Assembly (NCBI GenBank): GCA_023133195.1
Contig: JAGLWW010000001.1
Span: 1 to 17,818 of the forward strand
Direction of reading: 5' to 3'
DNA: 17,818 nucleotides
Source of the DNA: Candidatus Aenigmatarchaeota archaeon
Lineage (GTDB): Archaea; Aenigmatarchaeota; Aenigmatarchaeia; PWEA01; JAGHBM01
Shown: positions 1-6,944 of the stretch, one piece after another
Layout: the number at the start of each line of letters is the position of its first letter
Position numbering within the stretch: the stretch's first letter is position 1
The notes under the pieces: generated by a model
The model's database searches: none
What the model saw: only the letters and a program-made list of their open reading frames with translations
What the model was told of the DNA's origin: nothing
Position numbers and translations under genes: made by a program

Positions 1-66
1 ATGGCTTTGTCTTACAGTTTCCTTAAGAAATAATCTAAAAACCTGAAACAAAGAATATAAATAAGG
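1..66. other. Left edge with no assignable gene
   Basis: All three plus-strand frames close within the first 46 bases (stops at 24-26, 31-33 and 44-46), so at most the last few codons of an upstream gene are present. An ATG at position 1 gives only ten codons before TAA. On the minus strand one frame is open through 1-60 but has no ATG after its in-frame stop, so no gene can be supported from this window. Confidence 0.4.
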
Positions 67-75
67 TTTAAATAC
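67..75 (+). promoter_or_regulatory. TATA box for the candidate small RNA
   Basis: The nonamer TTTAAATAC is an archaeal TATA-like box. Its centre lies about 27 bases before the first base of a perfect hairpin at 98, which is the expected distance to a transcription start. The identical nonamer serves as the TATA element of the Na/phosphate cotransporter gene further along the window. No protein start lies at this distance, so the box points to an RNA. Confidence 0.45.
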
Positions 76-97
76 TTAATGGTAGTAACATTATATA

Positions 98-190
98 TTG
101 CAACGAAAGTTGCAACGTTTGGAACTTTGTTCCAAACATACCCAAACACCACACCCAATCGAGGCCTCGGCCGATGAGATTACTATTCTT
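98..190 (+). ncRNA. Candidate small non-coding RNA with two hairpins
   Basis: A perfect 7-base-pair stem with a GAAA tetraloop spans 98-115. It is followed one base later by a perfect 9-base-pair stem with a TTT loop (117-125 paired with 129-137). Then comes an unpaired A/C-rich stretch (138-158) and a short GC-rich element containing CGAGGCCTCG (160-169). The GNRA loop forms only in plus-strand RNA, which agrees with the TATA box at 67-75. No long reading frame crosses the stretch. The 3' end is a guess, placed before an A-rich run; transcription could continue to T-runs near 234-240. It does not match a box C/D RNA (no CUGA D box), tRNA or glmS ribozyme that I can recognise. Function unknown. 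Confidence 0.35.
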
Positions 191-200
191 AAAAAAATTT

Positions 201-245
201 GTTTACAACTTGTTGATTGTTACAAATAGTTTGATTTTTGTAAAC
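201..245. repeat. 8-bp inverted repeat upstream of glmS
   Basis: GTTTACAA at 201-208 is exactly repeated in inverse at 238-245, with a 29-base AT-rich spacer. It could be a regulatory operator, a weak stem at the 3' end of the upstream RNA, or chance in AT-rich DNA. It lies about 100 bases before the glmS TATA box. Confidence 0.25.
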
Positions 246-343
246 GTTGAAATTGCCTTGTTTTGAGTTTGTCGGGTTTGTTTTTATGAGTAAATACCAT
301 TAAAATATTTTTTATAATGATACAATAACTGTTTTAATTATTC

Positions 344-352
344 TTTTAAATA
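344..352 (+). promoter_or_regulatory. TATA box of the glmS operon
   Basis: TTTTAAATA lies with its centre about 32 bases before the glmS ATG at 380, predicting a transcript starting near 374 with a leader of only a few bases. No Shine-Dalgarno site precedes the ATG, which fits a near-leaderless mRNA. This spacing also argues against the in-frame GTG at 353, which overlaps the box region. Confidence 0.55.
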
Positions 353-379
353 GTGTTTTCCATTTCTATATTGGTTTTG

Positions 380-2140
380 ATGTGTGGGATAATCGGCTAC
401 ATAGGTGAAAAACAGGCGGCCCCGATAATTTTTTCCGGCCTGAAAAAGCTGGAGTACAGGGGTTATGATTCTGCGGGGATTGCAACTCTAAACAACGGTA
501 TTCATATAAAAAAAGATGTGGGAAAGGTAAAGGACATTCACTCCAGAATTAACCTGACAGACCTTCCCGGTTTTATCGGAATAGGCCACACAAGGTGGGC
601 CACCCACGGAGGAGTTACAAAAGAGAATGCCCACCCGCATACAGACTGTTCCGGAGAAATAGTGATTGTGCATAACGGCATAATAGAGAATTTCCAGGAA
701 TTGAAAAGAGAACTAAAACACCACAAACTGAAATCAGAGACCGACTCGGAGATAATAGCTCACCTGATAGAAGAGGAGATGGAAAACAAGGGTTTTGTTG
801 AAGCCGCCAAAACAGCTTTGAAAAGGGTTGAAGGCCATTTCTCACTTCTAATTCTAAACAAAAATGACAAAAGAATGATTGCCGCCAGAAGAGGTTCGCC
901 TCTTGTCATAGGCGTTGGAAAGGGGGAATACTTTCCCGCCTCGGACATACCTGCTTTTTTGGATTACACGAAAGACGTTATTTATCTTCATGACAATGAT
1001 TTTGTTGTACTGGACAAAAACGGTCCAAAATTCTTCAATCTGAAAAACGGGGAGAATATAGAAAGGGTAGTCTCCACAGTAGACTGGGATGCGGAGCAGG
1101 CAAAGAAAGGAGAATTTGAACACTTCATGCTTAAAGAGATAATAGAACAGACAGAGACCATACAAAAGGCGATAAACCAGAAAATGGAAATAGTGGAGGA
1201 AGTGGTTGGCGACATAAAAAATGCGCAGGGAATATTTTTCGTGGGCTGCGGAACTGCCTACCATGCCTGTTTAACCGGGAGCTACCTCTTTTCAAAAGTC
1301 GCAAAAAAACATGTGAATGTTGTATCAGGTTCTGAGTTCCCGCATTTTGAGCATTTTTTAACTGATAAGACCCTGGTTATCGCCGTGTCCCAGTCCGGAG
1401 AGACTGCTGATGTGCTTGAAGCTGTGAAGACTGCCAGAAAGAGAGGAAGCAAGGTTTTGTCCATTGTTAACGTCATGGGATCTTCCCTTACAAGGAACTC
1501 TGACAAAGTCCTGCTTACCCATTCCGGGCCGGAAATCTGCGTTTTGTCCACAAAGGCTTACACAGCACAGCTCGCCCTGATGTTGTTGCTTGCTTATGCC
1601 ACTGCAGGAAAAATTGAAGATGGGAGAGATCAGTTGAAAAATCTTTATAATATGGTTTATAATCTCACAGCACTCAGCAAAAGGAAAAAGTTGAAAAAAC
1701 TTGCGGAAAAACTGAAAGACAAGGAGCACATATTTACGATAGGAAGAGGGCTAATGTATCCCACCGCTCTTGAGGCGGCACTAAAGCTGAAAGAGGTTTC
1801 CTACATACACACTGAAGGCTTTGCCGGCGGGGATTTGAAGCATGGCACAATAGCACTTATAGAAAAAGGGACGCCGTGCATAACTTTTGTTTCGAACGGG
1901 ACTGAAAAAGAGATTCTTTCAAATGCCATGGAAATCAAGAGCAGGGGTGGATATATAATCGGAGTAGGCCCGAAAAATAACGACATCTTCGATTACTTCA
2001 TAAAGGTCCCGAAATCTTCCGTGGCTGACCCTATAACGCACATAATTCCCATGCAGATACTTGCTTATCAGCTTGCAGTTTTAAGGGGATGCGACCCGGA
2101 CAAGCCGAGAAATCTTGCAAAGAGTGTGACTGTAAAATGA
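380..2140 (+). CDS. glmS: Glutamine-fructose-6-phosphate aminotransferase (isomerizing)
   Basis: Makes glucosamine-6-phosphate from fructose-6-phosphate and glutamine, the entry step to UDP-GlcNAc; cytosolic. The start at 380 gives MCGIIGYIG, leaving the catalytic cysteine as the mature N-terminus as in all class II glutamine amidotransferases; the longer frame from GTG 353 would bury it. Visible features: glutaminase domain with YRGYDSAG, HTRWATHGG (about 70-78) and NGIIEN (about 99-104); first SIS domain with GCGTAYHACL (about 289) and SQSGET (about 337); STKAYTAQ (about 390); second SIS domain with EGFAGGDLKHG; and the C-terminal NLAKSVTVK, close to the canonical AKSVTVE end. At 586 residues it is near the usual 600. 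It is first in a five-gene operon, its stop overlapping the next start by ATGA. Confidence 0.97.
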   Translation: MCGIIGYIGEKQAAPIIFSGLKKLEYRGYDSAGIATLNNGIHIKKDVGKVKDIHSRINLTDLPGFIGIGHTRWATHGGVTKENAHPHTDCSGEIVIVHNGIIENFQELKRELKHHKLKSETDSEIIAHLIEEEMENKGFVEAAKTALKRVEGHFSLLILNKNDKRMIAARRGSPLVIGVGKGEYFPASDIPAFLDYTKDVIYLHDNDFVVLDKNGPKFFNLKNGENIERVVSTVDWDAEQAKKGEFEHFMLKEIIEQTETIQKAINQKMEIVEEVVGDIKNAQGIFFVGCGTAYHACLTGSYLFSKVAKKHVNVVSGSEFPHFEHFLTDKTLVIAVSQSGETADVLEAVKTARKRGSKVLSIVNVMGSSLTRNSDKVLLTHSGPEICVLSTKAYTAQLALMLLLAYATAGKIEDGRDQLKNLYNMVYNLTALSKRKKLKKLAEKLKDKEHIFTIGRGLMYPTALEAALKLKEVSYIHTEGFAGGDLKHGTIALIEKGTPCITFVSNGTEKEILSNAMEIKSRGGYIIGVGPKNNDIFDYFIKVPKSSVADPITHIIPMQILAYQLAVLRGCDPDKPRNLAKSVTVK

Positions 2141-2829
2141 ACGTAAAAACAAATTCGGAATATTACTTTAGGAAAAAAGATGATTTTCCTTTCCCGGAAA
2201 TCTTTGACGTGAAAAATGTCTGGGAAATTCTTGGAAAAAAAGATGAAATTCTCAGAAAAATTATGATTGAAAAAACGATTGAATTTGACAATTGTATTAT
2301 CAAGGGACCTGTCTTTATAGGAGAAGGAACTGAAATAAGACCCTTCACCTGCATAATAGCTGGAAAAAATAGCCCGGTTTACATAGGAAAGAACTGCAAA
2401 ATAGGTCCGCATGCCTACATAAGAAATTCTGTCATAATAGGAGACAATGTGGAAATAGGAAGAACCGAGGTCAAGGGTTCGGTGATACTGAACGGGACTA
2501 AATCCATGCATCACGGATACATAGGAGACTCTGTCATAGGCAGGGAAGTAAACATAGCAACTTCTTTCGATTCCGGAAATCTGAAACATACGGGTTCCAA
2601 TGTAAGAGTATGTGGAATAGAAACAGGCAGAAGAAAACTTGGTGCAATAATAGGGGATTACTGCAAGATGGCATGCAAGACCACTCTTTATCCTGGATGC
2701 CTGATTGGACCGAACGTATGGACTGATGAAGGTTCAGTAATAAAGGGTTTTGTACCTGAAAATACCTTCCTGAAGATGAGTATAAAATATAAAATGGAAG
2801 CTCTAAAGGAAGAGTATAGAAAGGAGTGA
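2137..2829 (+). CDS. Left-handed beta-helix acetyltransferase, GlmU C-terminal-like
   Basis: Likely acetylates glucosamine-1-phosphate to GlcNAc-1-phosphate using acetyl-CoA. The 230-residue protein starts at ATG 2137, overlapping the glmS stop, rather than at an upstream in-frame ATG (2089) inside glmS. After an N-terminal helical section (about 1-48) it is made of hexapeptide repeats such as VFIGEG, VYIGKN, VIIGDN and SVIGRE. The block HHGYIGDSVIG (125-135) followed by TGRRKLGAIIGDYCK (163-177) matches the C-terminal acetyltransferase half of archaeal bifunctional enzymes of the MJ1101/ST0452 type, where a histidine in the first block is catalytic; His125 or His126 is the candidate here. 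It has no nucleotidyltransferase domain, unlike GlmU; a separate nucleotidyltransferase lies two genes downstream. Substrate is inferred from family and operon. Confidence 0.8.
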   Translation: MNVKTNSEYYFRKKDDFPFPEIFDVKNVWEILGKKDEILRKIMIEKTIEFDNCIIKGPVFIGEGTEIRPFTCIIAGKNSPVYIGKNCKIGPHAYIRNSVIIGDNVEIGRTEVKGSVILNGTKSMHHGYIGDSVIGREVNIATSFDSGNLKHTGSNVRVCGIETGRRKLGAIIGDYCKMACKTTLYPGCLIGPNVWTDEGSVIKGFVPENTFLKMSIKYKMEALKEEYRKE

Positions 2830-2837
2830 AAAAACAA

Positions 2838-3776
2838 ATGAAAATAGTCACAATTATGGGCGGCACAGGAAGTTATGTTATTCTTCCAGAACTGAAAAAA
2901 TATAATGTGGATATAACTGCCATAATAGGGGGATTTGATTCAGGCGGAAGTACAGGCAGGATAAGAAGAGAGTTCGGTGGTATAGCCTTGGGCGACCTGA
3001 GAAGGGGGTTTCTCGGTCTGGGATCAGATGAAGATGCATACGGACTTCTGAAAGAAGCAACCAAACACAGATTCAATACAGGTTTTATGGAAGGGCAGTG
3101 CCTTGGCAATTTCATTCTTTTATCTCAGGAAATTGGAAAAGGAATTGAAAATATAAGAAAGGCCGAAAAACTCTTTGGTTTTAAGCCAAACCATCATATC
3201 ATGCCTCCTAGTTTTGATGATTGCCAGTTATGCGCGGAACTGGAAAATGGTGAAATAATAGAAGGCGAGACCAATATAGATGTCCCGAAGCACGATTCCA
3301 AAATTAAAATAAAAAGAGTTTTCCTGAGACCTGAAGCTTTTTCTTATGATGAATGCATAAGGGAGATAGAAAACGCGGACAAAATCGTGATAGGCCCGGG
3401 GGATTTATACTCATCAATCCTGCAGAGCATACTTGTAAAGGGAATAAAAGAAGCACTGAAGAGGTCAAATGCCAAAAAAATATTCATATGCAACATTTTC
3501 ACTAAGGCAGGAGAGACACATGATTTCAATGTTTCAGACCATATCAGAGAACTGGTGAAATATATGGGCGTAAAGCCTGATTATGTGATAATAAACAGTA
3601 AAACAGACCTGAAACTGGAAGGTGTCAAGGACTGTTATCTGTCATTTGTGGAAGCCGATGCAGAAGAGCTTAAAAAGATTGGGGTCAAACCGGTTTTGGC
3701 AGACACAGTAAACTACAAAGAGTTGAAAAAACACGACCCACAAAAGCTTGCAAAAGTAATAATGGAGCTGGGATAA
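2838..3776 (+). CDS. YvcK/GlmR-type UDP-sugar-binding protein (CofD superfamily)
   Basis: A 312-residue member of the CofD/YvcK superfamily. The N-terminus KIVTIMGGTGSYVILPEL and FDSGGSTGRIRREFG with GDLRR match the YvcK phosphate and nucleotide-binding region. Further typical blocks are IVIGPGDLYSSIL and ICNIFTKAGETHDFNVSDHIREL, which track YvcK much better than the F420 enzyme CofD. In Bacillus, YvcK (GlmR) binds UDP-GlcNAc and stimulates GlmS, so its place two genes after glmS suggests a regulatory role in the same pathway; that transfer to archaea is inference. ATG 2838 is chosen because family members begin at the KIVV strand; AGGAG at 2822-2826 lies 11 bases upstream. A GTG at 2826 would add four residues. 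The stop overlaps the next start by one base (TAATG). Confidence 0.88.
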   Translation: MKIVTIMGGTGSYVILPELKKYNVDITAIIGGFDSGGSTGRIRREFGGIALGDLRRGFLGLGSDEDAYGLLKEATKHRFNTGFMEGQCLGNFILLSQEIGKGIENIRKAEKLFGFKPNHHIMPPSFDDCQLCAELENGEIIEGETNIDVPKHDSKIKIKRVFLRPEAFSYDECIREIENADKIVIGPGDLYSSILQSILVKGIKEALKRSNAKKIFICNIFTKAGETHDFNVSDHIRELVKYMGVKPDYVIINSKTDLKLEGVKDCYLSFVEADAEELKKIGVKPVLADTVNYKELKKHDPQKLAKVIMELG

Positions 3777-4729
3777 TGAAGGCAGTAGTCTTGGCGGCAG
3801 GGGAGGGAAAGAGGATGAGACCCGTAAGCGATAAAATCCCAAAGATAATGATACCGATACTTGACAAGCCGTTCCTTGAATACATAATCATGGAACTAAA
3901 GGAAGCTGGTATAAAGGACATAATAATAGTGGTATCCCAGAAAAACGGGGACTTCATAAAAGATTATTTCAAGGACGGAGGCGGTATGGGACTAAAGATA
4001 GATTATGTTGTCCAAGAGCACAGGAACGGAACGGCGGATGCAATATCAAGAGCCAGAAAATATCTGGAAGATTGTGATTATTTTCTTGTGCATTACGGCG
4101 ACAGCCTTACGAACGTAAACCTTCCTCTAAAGCTGATTGAAAATTTTAAAAAACATGAGAATCTGGATGCTTACCTTACTCTGAGAGAAGAGGAAAACAC
4201 ATCAAGATACGGTGTGGTAAAGTTTGAAGGGAAGAATATAGTTGACATAATCGAAAAACCTGAAAAGGGAAAGGAACCCAGCAACATGGTAACAGTGGGA
4301 ATTTTCATCCTAAAGACGAAATCTTTTTTTGATTCCATAAAAGGAATGGGATTTGAATACGGCAAGGAGGAATTCCCAGCGGAATACATAATCAGAAAAG
4401 GAGGCAAGGTAAGGGGCTTTCTGTTCTCAGGCAAAAGGGTTGACCTAGGAAAACCTGTTGACATACTGAACACAACCAAGCTGGTAATGCTGAAATTCTT
4501 TTCAAGTGATTCAGATTATTACATAGGCGAGAAGGTAATAACCGGGAAAAATTCCATAATAAAAGAGTCATTTATAAACCGCGATACAAGTATAGGAGAA
4601 AATTTCATGCTTGAAAATTCTTATGTAATGGGAAACTGTACAATCGGGAATAACTGCAGGGTAAAGAACAGCATAATATGTTGTGACCTGGAGGACGGAG
4701 AAGTCGTGGAAGACGAGGTAAGGGTATGA
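3776..4729 (+). CDS. Sugar-1-phosphate nucleotidyltransferase with short beta-helix tail
   Basis: Transfers a nucleotidyl group from NTP to a sugar-1-phosphate; in this operon the likely product is UDP-GlcNAc, though GDP-mannose or dTDP-glucose type chemistry cannot be excluded. The 317-residue protein carries the RmlA/GlmU signature LAAGEGKRMRP (6-16) with Lys24, HYGDS (106-110) with the metal-binding Asp109, IIEKP (158-162) and VDLGKP (222-227), where many relatives have DIGTP. The nucleotidyltransferase domain covers about 1-235. A C-terminal part (about 245-317) holds three or so hexapeptide-like repeats (TSIGEN, CTIGNN), too short and without the histidine block to be an acetyltransferase; it may serve oligomerisation. 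It overlaps its neighbours by 1 and 4 bases, implying translational coupling. Confidence 0.9.
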   Translation: MKAVVLAAGEGKRMRPVSDKIPKIMIPILDKPFLEYIIMELKEAGIKDIIIVVSQKNGDFIKDYFKDGGGMGLKIDYVVQEHRNGTADAISRARKYLEDCDYFLVHYGDSLTNVNLPLKLIENFKKHENLDAYLTLREEENTSRYGVVKFEGKNIVDIIEKPEKGKEPSNMVTVGIFILKTKSFFDSIKGMGFEYGKEEFPAEYIIRKGGKVRGFLFSGKRVDLGKPVDILNTTKLVMLKFFSSDSDYYIGEKVITGKNSIIKESFINRDTSIGENFMLENSYVMGNCTIGNNCRVKNSIICCDLEDGEVVEDEVRV

Positions 4730-5406
4730 AATGCATAATTTTTGATGCCGACCATACGCTTTATGACTTGCCTTCTGTTGAGAGCGCGGAGGAAAAGAAA
4801 TTCATTTTTCTTCAGGAAAAGACAGGGATAGATGCGGATAAATTAAGGGACAAATGGAGACTTGTTGTAAGAGATATTTTAGAGAAAGGAATAAGGTATT
4901 ACGAAAAAAGAAACAGGGAATACAGTGCAAAAGAAACACTTCTTTATTTCGGACTGGACGAACATAAGGCAAAAATTCTTTCGGAAAAAGCCGTGGAAGT
5001 GTTCTGGAAAGAAATTGTGAAAAATCTTAAATTCTACCCAGAGACAAAGGAAATAATAAAATCTCTCAAGGAAAAACACAGACTTTGCGTGGCAAGCGAC
5101 GAGTTCAGGAAAAGTCTGGAGATGAAATTGGACAGGATATTCGGAGAATGGAAAGATTACTTTGAATTTCTCGTGACTGCAGACGACACCAAGGAGCTAA
5201 AGCCTTCAAAAAGATTCTGTGAAATTCCTCTGGAAAAATTCGGCGTTGAACCGAGCCAGGCCGTTTTCATTGGCGACTCCTGGGAAAGGGAGCTTGCAGT
5301 GGCGAAAGAGATGGGATTGAAAACTGTTCTGGTCAATGAGAGGAGAGAGGGAGAACCTGATTACTGGGTAAAAGATATAAGAGAAATCACAAATATTAAT
5401 TTATAA
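4726..5406 (+). CDS. HAD-superfamily hydrolase
   Basis: A 226-residue haloacid dehalogenase-type phosphatase. Motif I is DADHT (Asp7 nucleophile, Asp9 acid/base), motif II is Ser124 in VASDE, motif III is Lys159 in LKPSK and motif IV is FIGDSWERE (Asp184; the second acidic position is Glu188). Residues about 15-100 form a helical C1-type cap, as in phosphoglycolate phosphatase-like enzymes. The substrate is unknown. As last gene of the glmS operon, with its ATG overlapping the previous stop (ATGA), a sugar phosphate of the hexosamine pathway is plausible. A beta-phosphoglucomutase-like activity replacing the missing GlmM is conceivable in this fold, but nothing in the sequence shows it. Confidence 0.88.
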   Translation: MKCIIFDADHTLYDLPSVESAEEKKFIFLQEKTGIDADKLRDKWRLVVRDILEKGIRYYEKRNREYSAKETLLYFGLDEHKAKILSEKAVEVFWKEIVKNLKFYPETKEIIKSLKEKHRLCVASDEFRKSLEMKLDRIFGEWKDYFEFLVTADDTKELKPSKRFCEIPLEKFGVEPSQAVFIGDSWERELAVAKEMGLKTVLVNERREGEPDYWVKDIREITNINL

Positions 5407-5407
5407 G
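5398..5407 (+). promoter_or_regulatory. TATA box for the PIN-pyrophosphatase-rpo7 operon
   Basis: TAATTTATAA sits over the last codons of the HAD gene, its centre about 25 bases before ATG 5427. This predicts a leaderless transcript beginning at or next to the ATG. No Shine-Dalgarno sequence lies in front of that ATG. Confidence 0.55.
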
Positions 5408-5426
5408 TATCCGCTGTATTCTTATC

Positions 5427-5804
5427 ATGAAGATAGTTTTGGACACGAATTTTCTACTCTTGCCTGCAAACCTGAAGGTGGACATATTCGCAGAAATAGA
5501 AAAAATTATGGATGAAAAATATGAACTGGTTACGATTCATCCCGTATCAAGGGAACTCCGCGGACTTGCAAGGGGAAAGGGGAAAGATGCGGTGGCCGCC
5601 AAAGTGGGGTTGCAGCTTCTGGAAAAGAAAAAGGTAAAGGTTTTGGATATAGAAGAATGGGATGCAGACAAGGCAATATTAAAAATGGCAGAAAAAGAGA
5701 ATATTATCGTATGCACTCTTGACATGGAGTTGAGAAAAAAAATATTAGAAATGGGGAGAAAAACAATATATTTAAGGGCAAAAAAACACTTAATATTAGG
5801 TTGA
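5427..5804 (+). CDS. PIN-domain ribonuclease, archaeal FCF1/VapC9-like
   Basis: The whole 125-residue protein is one PIN domain. The four acidic positions expected for metal-dependent RNA cleavage are visible: Asp6 in VLDTN, Glu43 in SRELRGL, Asp81 and Asp99 in CTLDMELR. The N-terminus MKIVLDTNFLLLP and the closing section with IYLRAKKHL resemble the archaeal proteins related to eukaryotic FCF1/UTP24, which acts in 18S rRNA processing. No antitoxin-like gene is adjacent, and the neighbours are transcription and translation genes, so an rRNA-processing role is more likely than a toxin. The role is inferred from family and context. The start is supported by the TATA box 25 bases upstream. Confidence 0.85.
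   Translation: MKIVLDTNFLLLPANLKVDIFAEIEKIMDEKYELVTIHPVSRELRGLARGKGKDAVAAKVGLQLLEKKKVKVLDIEEWDADKAILKMAEKENIIVCTLDMELRKKILEMGRKTIYLRAKKHLILG
5768..5775 (+). promoter_or_regulatory. Possible internal promoter before pyrophosphatase
   Basis: ATATTTAA inside the end of the PIN gene lies about 26 bases upstream of an AGGT Shine-Dalgarno-like site at 5798-5801, itself 7 bases before ATG 5809. It could give the pyrophosphatase its own short-leader transcript. The AT-rich codons here make chance occurrence quite possible. Confidence 0.3.
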
Positions 5805-5808
5805 TTTC

Positions 5809-6342
5809 ATGGACACAAACCTGTGGCATGACATAAAAAGGGAAAAGAATTCACCGAATATAGTAAAGGTTGTTGTAGAGACTCCAATGGGTTCAAGGAA
5901 CAAGTATGAATATGATAAGGAGTACAACATAATGAGAATGGACAGAATACTTTACTCGCCTGTTCATTACCCGGGAGATTACGGTTTTATTCCCCAGACT
6001 TACGCTGAAGACGGTGATGCCTTGGATGTATTGGTCCTCGTCACAGAGGCAACTTACCCGGGTATAATTATAAGAGCAAGGCCCATATGTTTATTGAGAA
6101 TGATAGACCAAGGAACTTACGATGACAAGATAATATGCGTGCCTGTAAACGATCCAAGATATAAAAAAGTGAGGGACAAAAAAGACCTCCCTCCTAATAT
6201 ACTTGAAGAAATAGAGCACTTTTTTAACGTATATAAACATTTGGAAGGTAAGATTGTAAAGACTGGCGGCTGGAAAGGAGCTGCAATAGCAAAAAAAGTT
6301 ATAGAGCATAGCATAAAGTTATATGAAAGAAAATTCAGCTAG
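5809..6342 (+). CDS. ppa: Inorganic pyrophosphatase (family I, soluble)
   Basis: Hydrolyses pyrophosphate to two phosphates, pulling forward nucleotide polymerisation and sugar-nucleotide synthesis; cytosolic and Mg-dependent. At 177 residues it has the usual length of the prokaryotic enzyme. Active-site residues align by eye with the E. coli enzyme: Glu24, Lys32, Glu34, Arg46, Tyr58 in HYPGDYGFIP, Asp68/Asp70/Asp73 in DGDALD, Asp100, Asp105 and Lys107, and Tyr142-Lys143. The signature loop reads DGDALDV, where most members have Pro at the fourth position; the three metal-binding aspartates are intact. An AGGT site at 5798-5801 supports the start. Its reaction would also drive the nucleotidyltransferase of the upstream amino-sugar operon. 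Confidence 0.96.
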   Translation: MDTNLWHDIKREKNSPNIVKVVVETPMGSRNKYEYDKEYNIMRMDRILYSPVHYPGDYGFIPQTYAEDGDALDVLVLVTEATYPGIIIRARPICLLRMIDQGTYDDKIICVPVNDPRYKKVRDKKDLPPNILEEIEHFFNVYKHLEGKIVKTGGWKGAAIAKKVIEHSIKLYERKFS

Positions 6343-6357
6343 CATAGGGTGTAAAGA

Positions 6358-6936
6358 ATGTTCAAGATTATAGAAGTAGAGGATTCTGTAAGAGTGCCTC
6401 CTGAAAAGTTTGACAAGGATTTGGAGGAATCCATAGGAGAAAGCATTCAGGAAAGATTTGAGGGTGTCTTTAGTTCTGAATTGGGAATAGTTCTCAACCT
6501 TGAAAGCGTTGAAGAAGTCGGTGAAGGAAAGGTGGTTCCCGAAGACGGTGGAGTTTACTATACGGCAAGGTTCAAGCTTCTTATTTACATGCCTGAAGAG
6601 TACGAGGTCACTCTGGGAGAAGTGGTTGACATCACCGAGTTTGGCGCCTTCGTAAGGATAGGTCCGGTTGATGCCATGACTCATATATCCCAGATAATGA
6701 ATGATTATGTAAGTTATGACAAGAAAAATTCCATTCTTGTCGGCAGAGACAACAAGAACATGCTTAAAGAAGGTGACCTGGTAAGGGCAAGAATAATATC
6801 GATATCGTTTACAAAGGACAACAGAATAGGTCTTACCATGAGGCAACCCTCTCTCGGAGCCATGAAGTGGCTGGAAGACAAGAAGAAAAAAGAAGAAGAG
6901 AAAAAACTTCAGGGAAAGAAAGAAGAAAAGAAATAG
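6358..6936 (+). CDS. rpo7: DNA-directed RNA polymerase subunit Rpo7 (E')
   Basis: The archaeal counterpart of eukaryotic Rpb7; with Rpo4 it forms the stalk that binds nascent RNA and helps open-complex formation. The N-terminal RNP-like domain (about 1-78) begins MFKIIEVEDSVRVPP and includes LNLESVEEVGEGKVVPEDGGVYY. The C-terminal S1 RNA-binding domain (about 82-163) contains GEVVDITEFGAFVRIGPVDAMTHIS and ends with IGLTMRQP. After the S1 domain there is a 21-residue, almost pure Lys/Glu tail (about 172-192). It lies 15 bases after ppa, with a GGGTG site at 6347-6351 before the ATG, and leads into spt4, the common archaeal order. Confidence 0.96.
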   Translation: MFKIIEVEDSVRVPPEKFDKDLEESIGESIQERFEGVFSSELGIVLNLESVEEVGEGKVVPEDGGVYYTARFKLLIYMPEEYEVTLGEVVDITEFGAFVRIGPVDAMTHISQIMNDYVSYDKKNSILVGRDNKNMLKEGDLVRARIISISFTKDNRIGLTMRQPSLGAMKWLEDKKKKEEEKKLQGKKEEKK

Positions 6937-6944
6937 GTGATACT

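Noticed and set aside
98..137. CRISPR repeat or transposon end
   Set aside because: The hairpin sequences occur only once in the window, with no spaced repetition, target duplication or transposase gene nearby.
170..190. Box C/D sRNA reading of the CGATGAGA element
   Set aside because: It has only a near match to the C box and no CUGA D box at the right distance.
353..379. GTG 353 as the glmS start
   Set aside because: It would add nine residues before the catalytic cysteine, which must be N-terminal after Met removal, and it lies upstream of the transcript start predicted from the TATA box.
2838..3776. CofD, the F420 pathway phospholactate transferase
   Set aside because: The blocks around GDLRR, the GPGDLYSS segment and the GETHDFNVSDH segment follow YvcK, and no other F420 gene is nearby.
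5427..5804. PIN protein as a VapC toxin of a toxin-antitoxin pair
   Set aside because: No small antitoxin gene lies next to it, and the sequence and housekeeping neighbours fit the FCF1-like archaeal group better.
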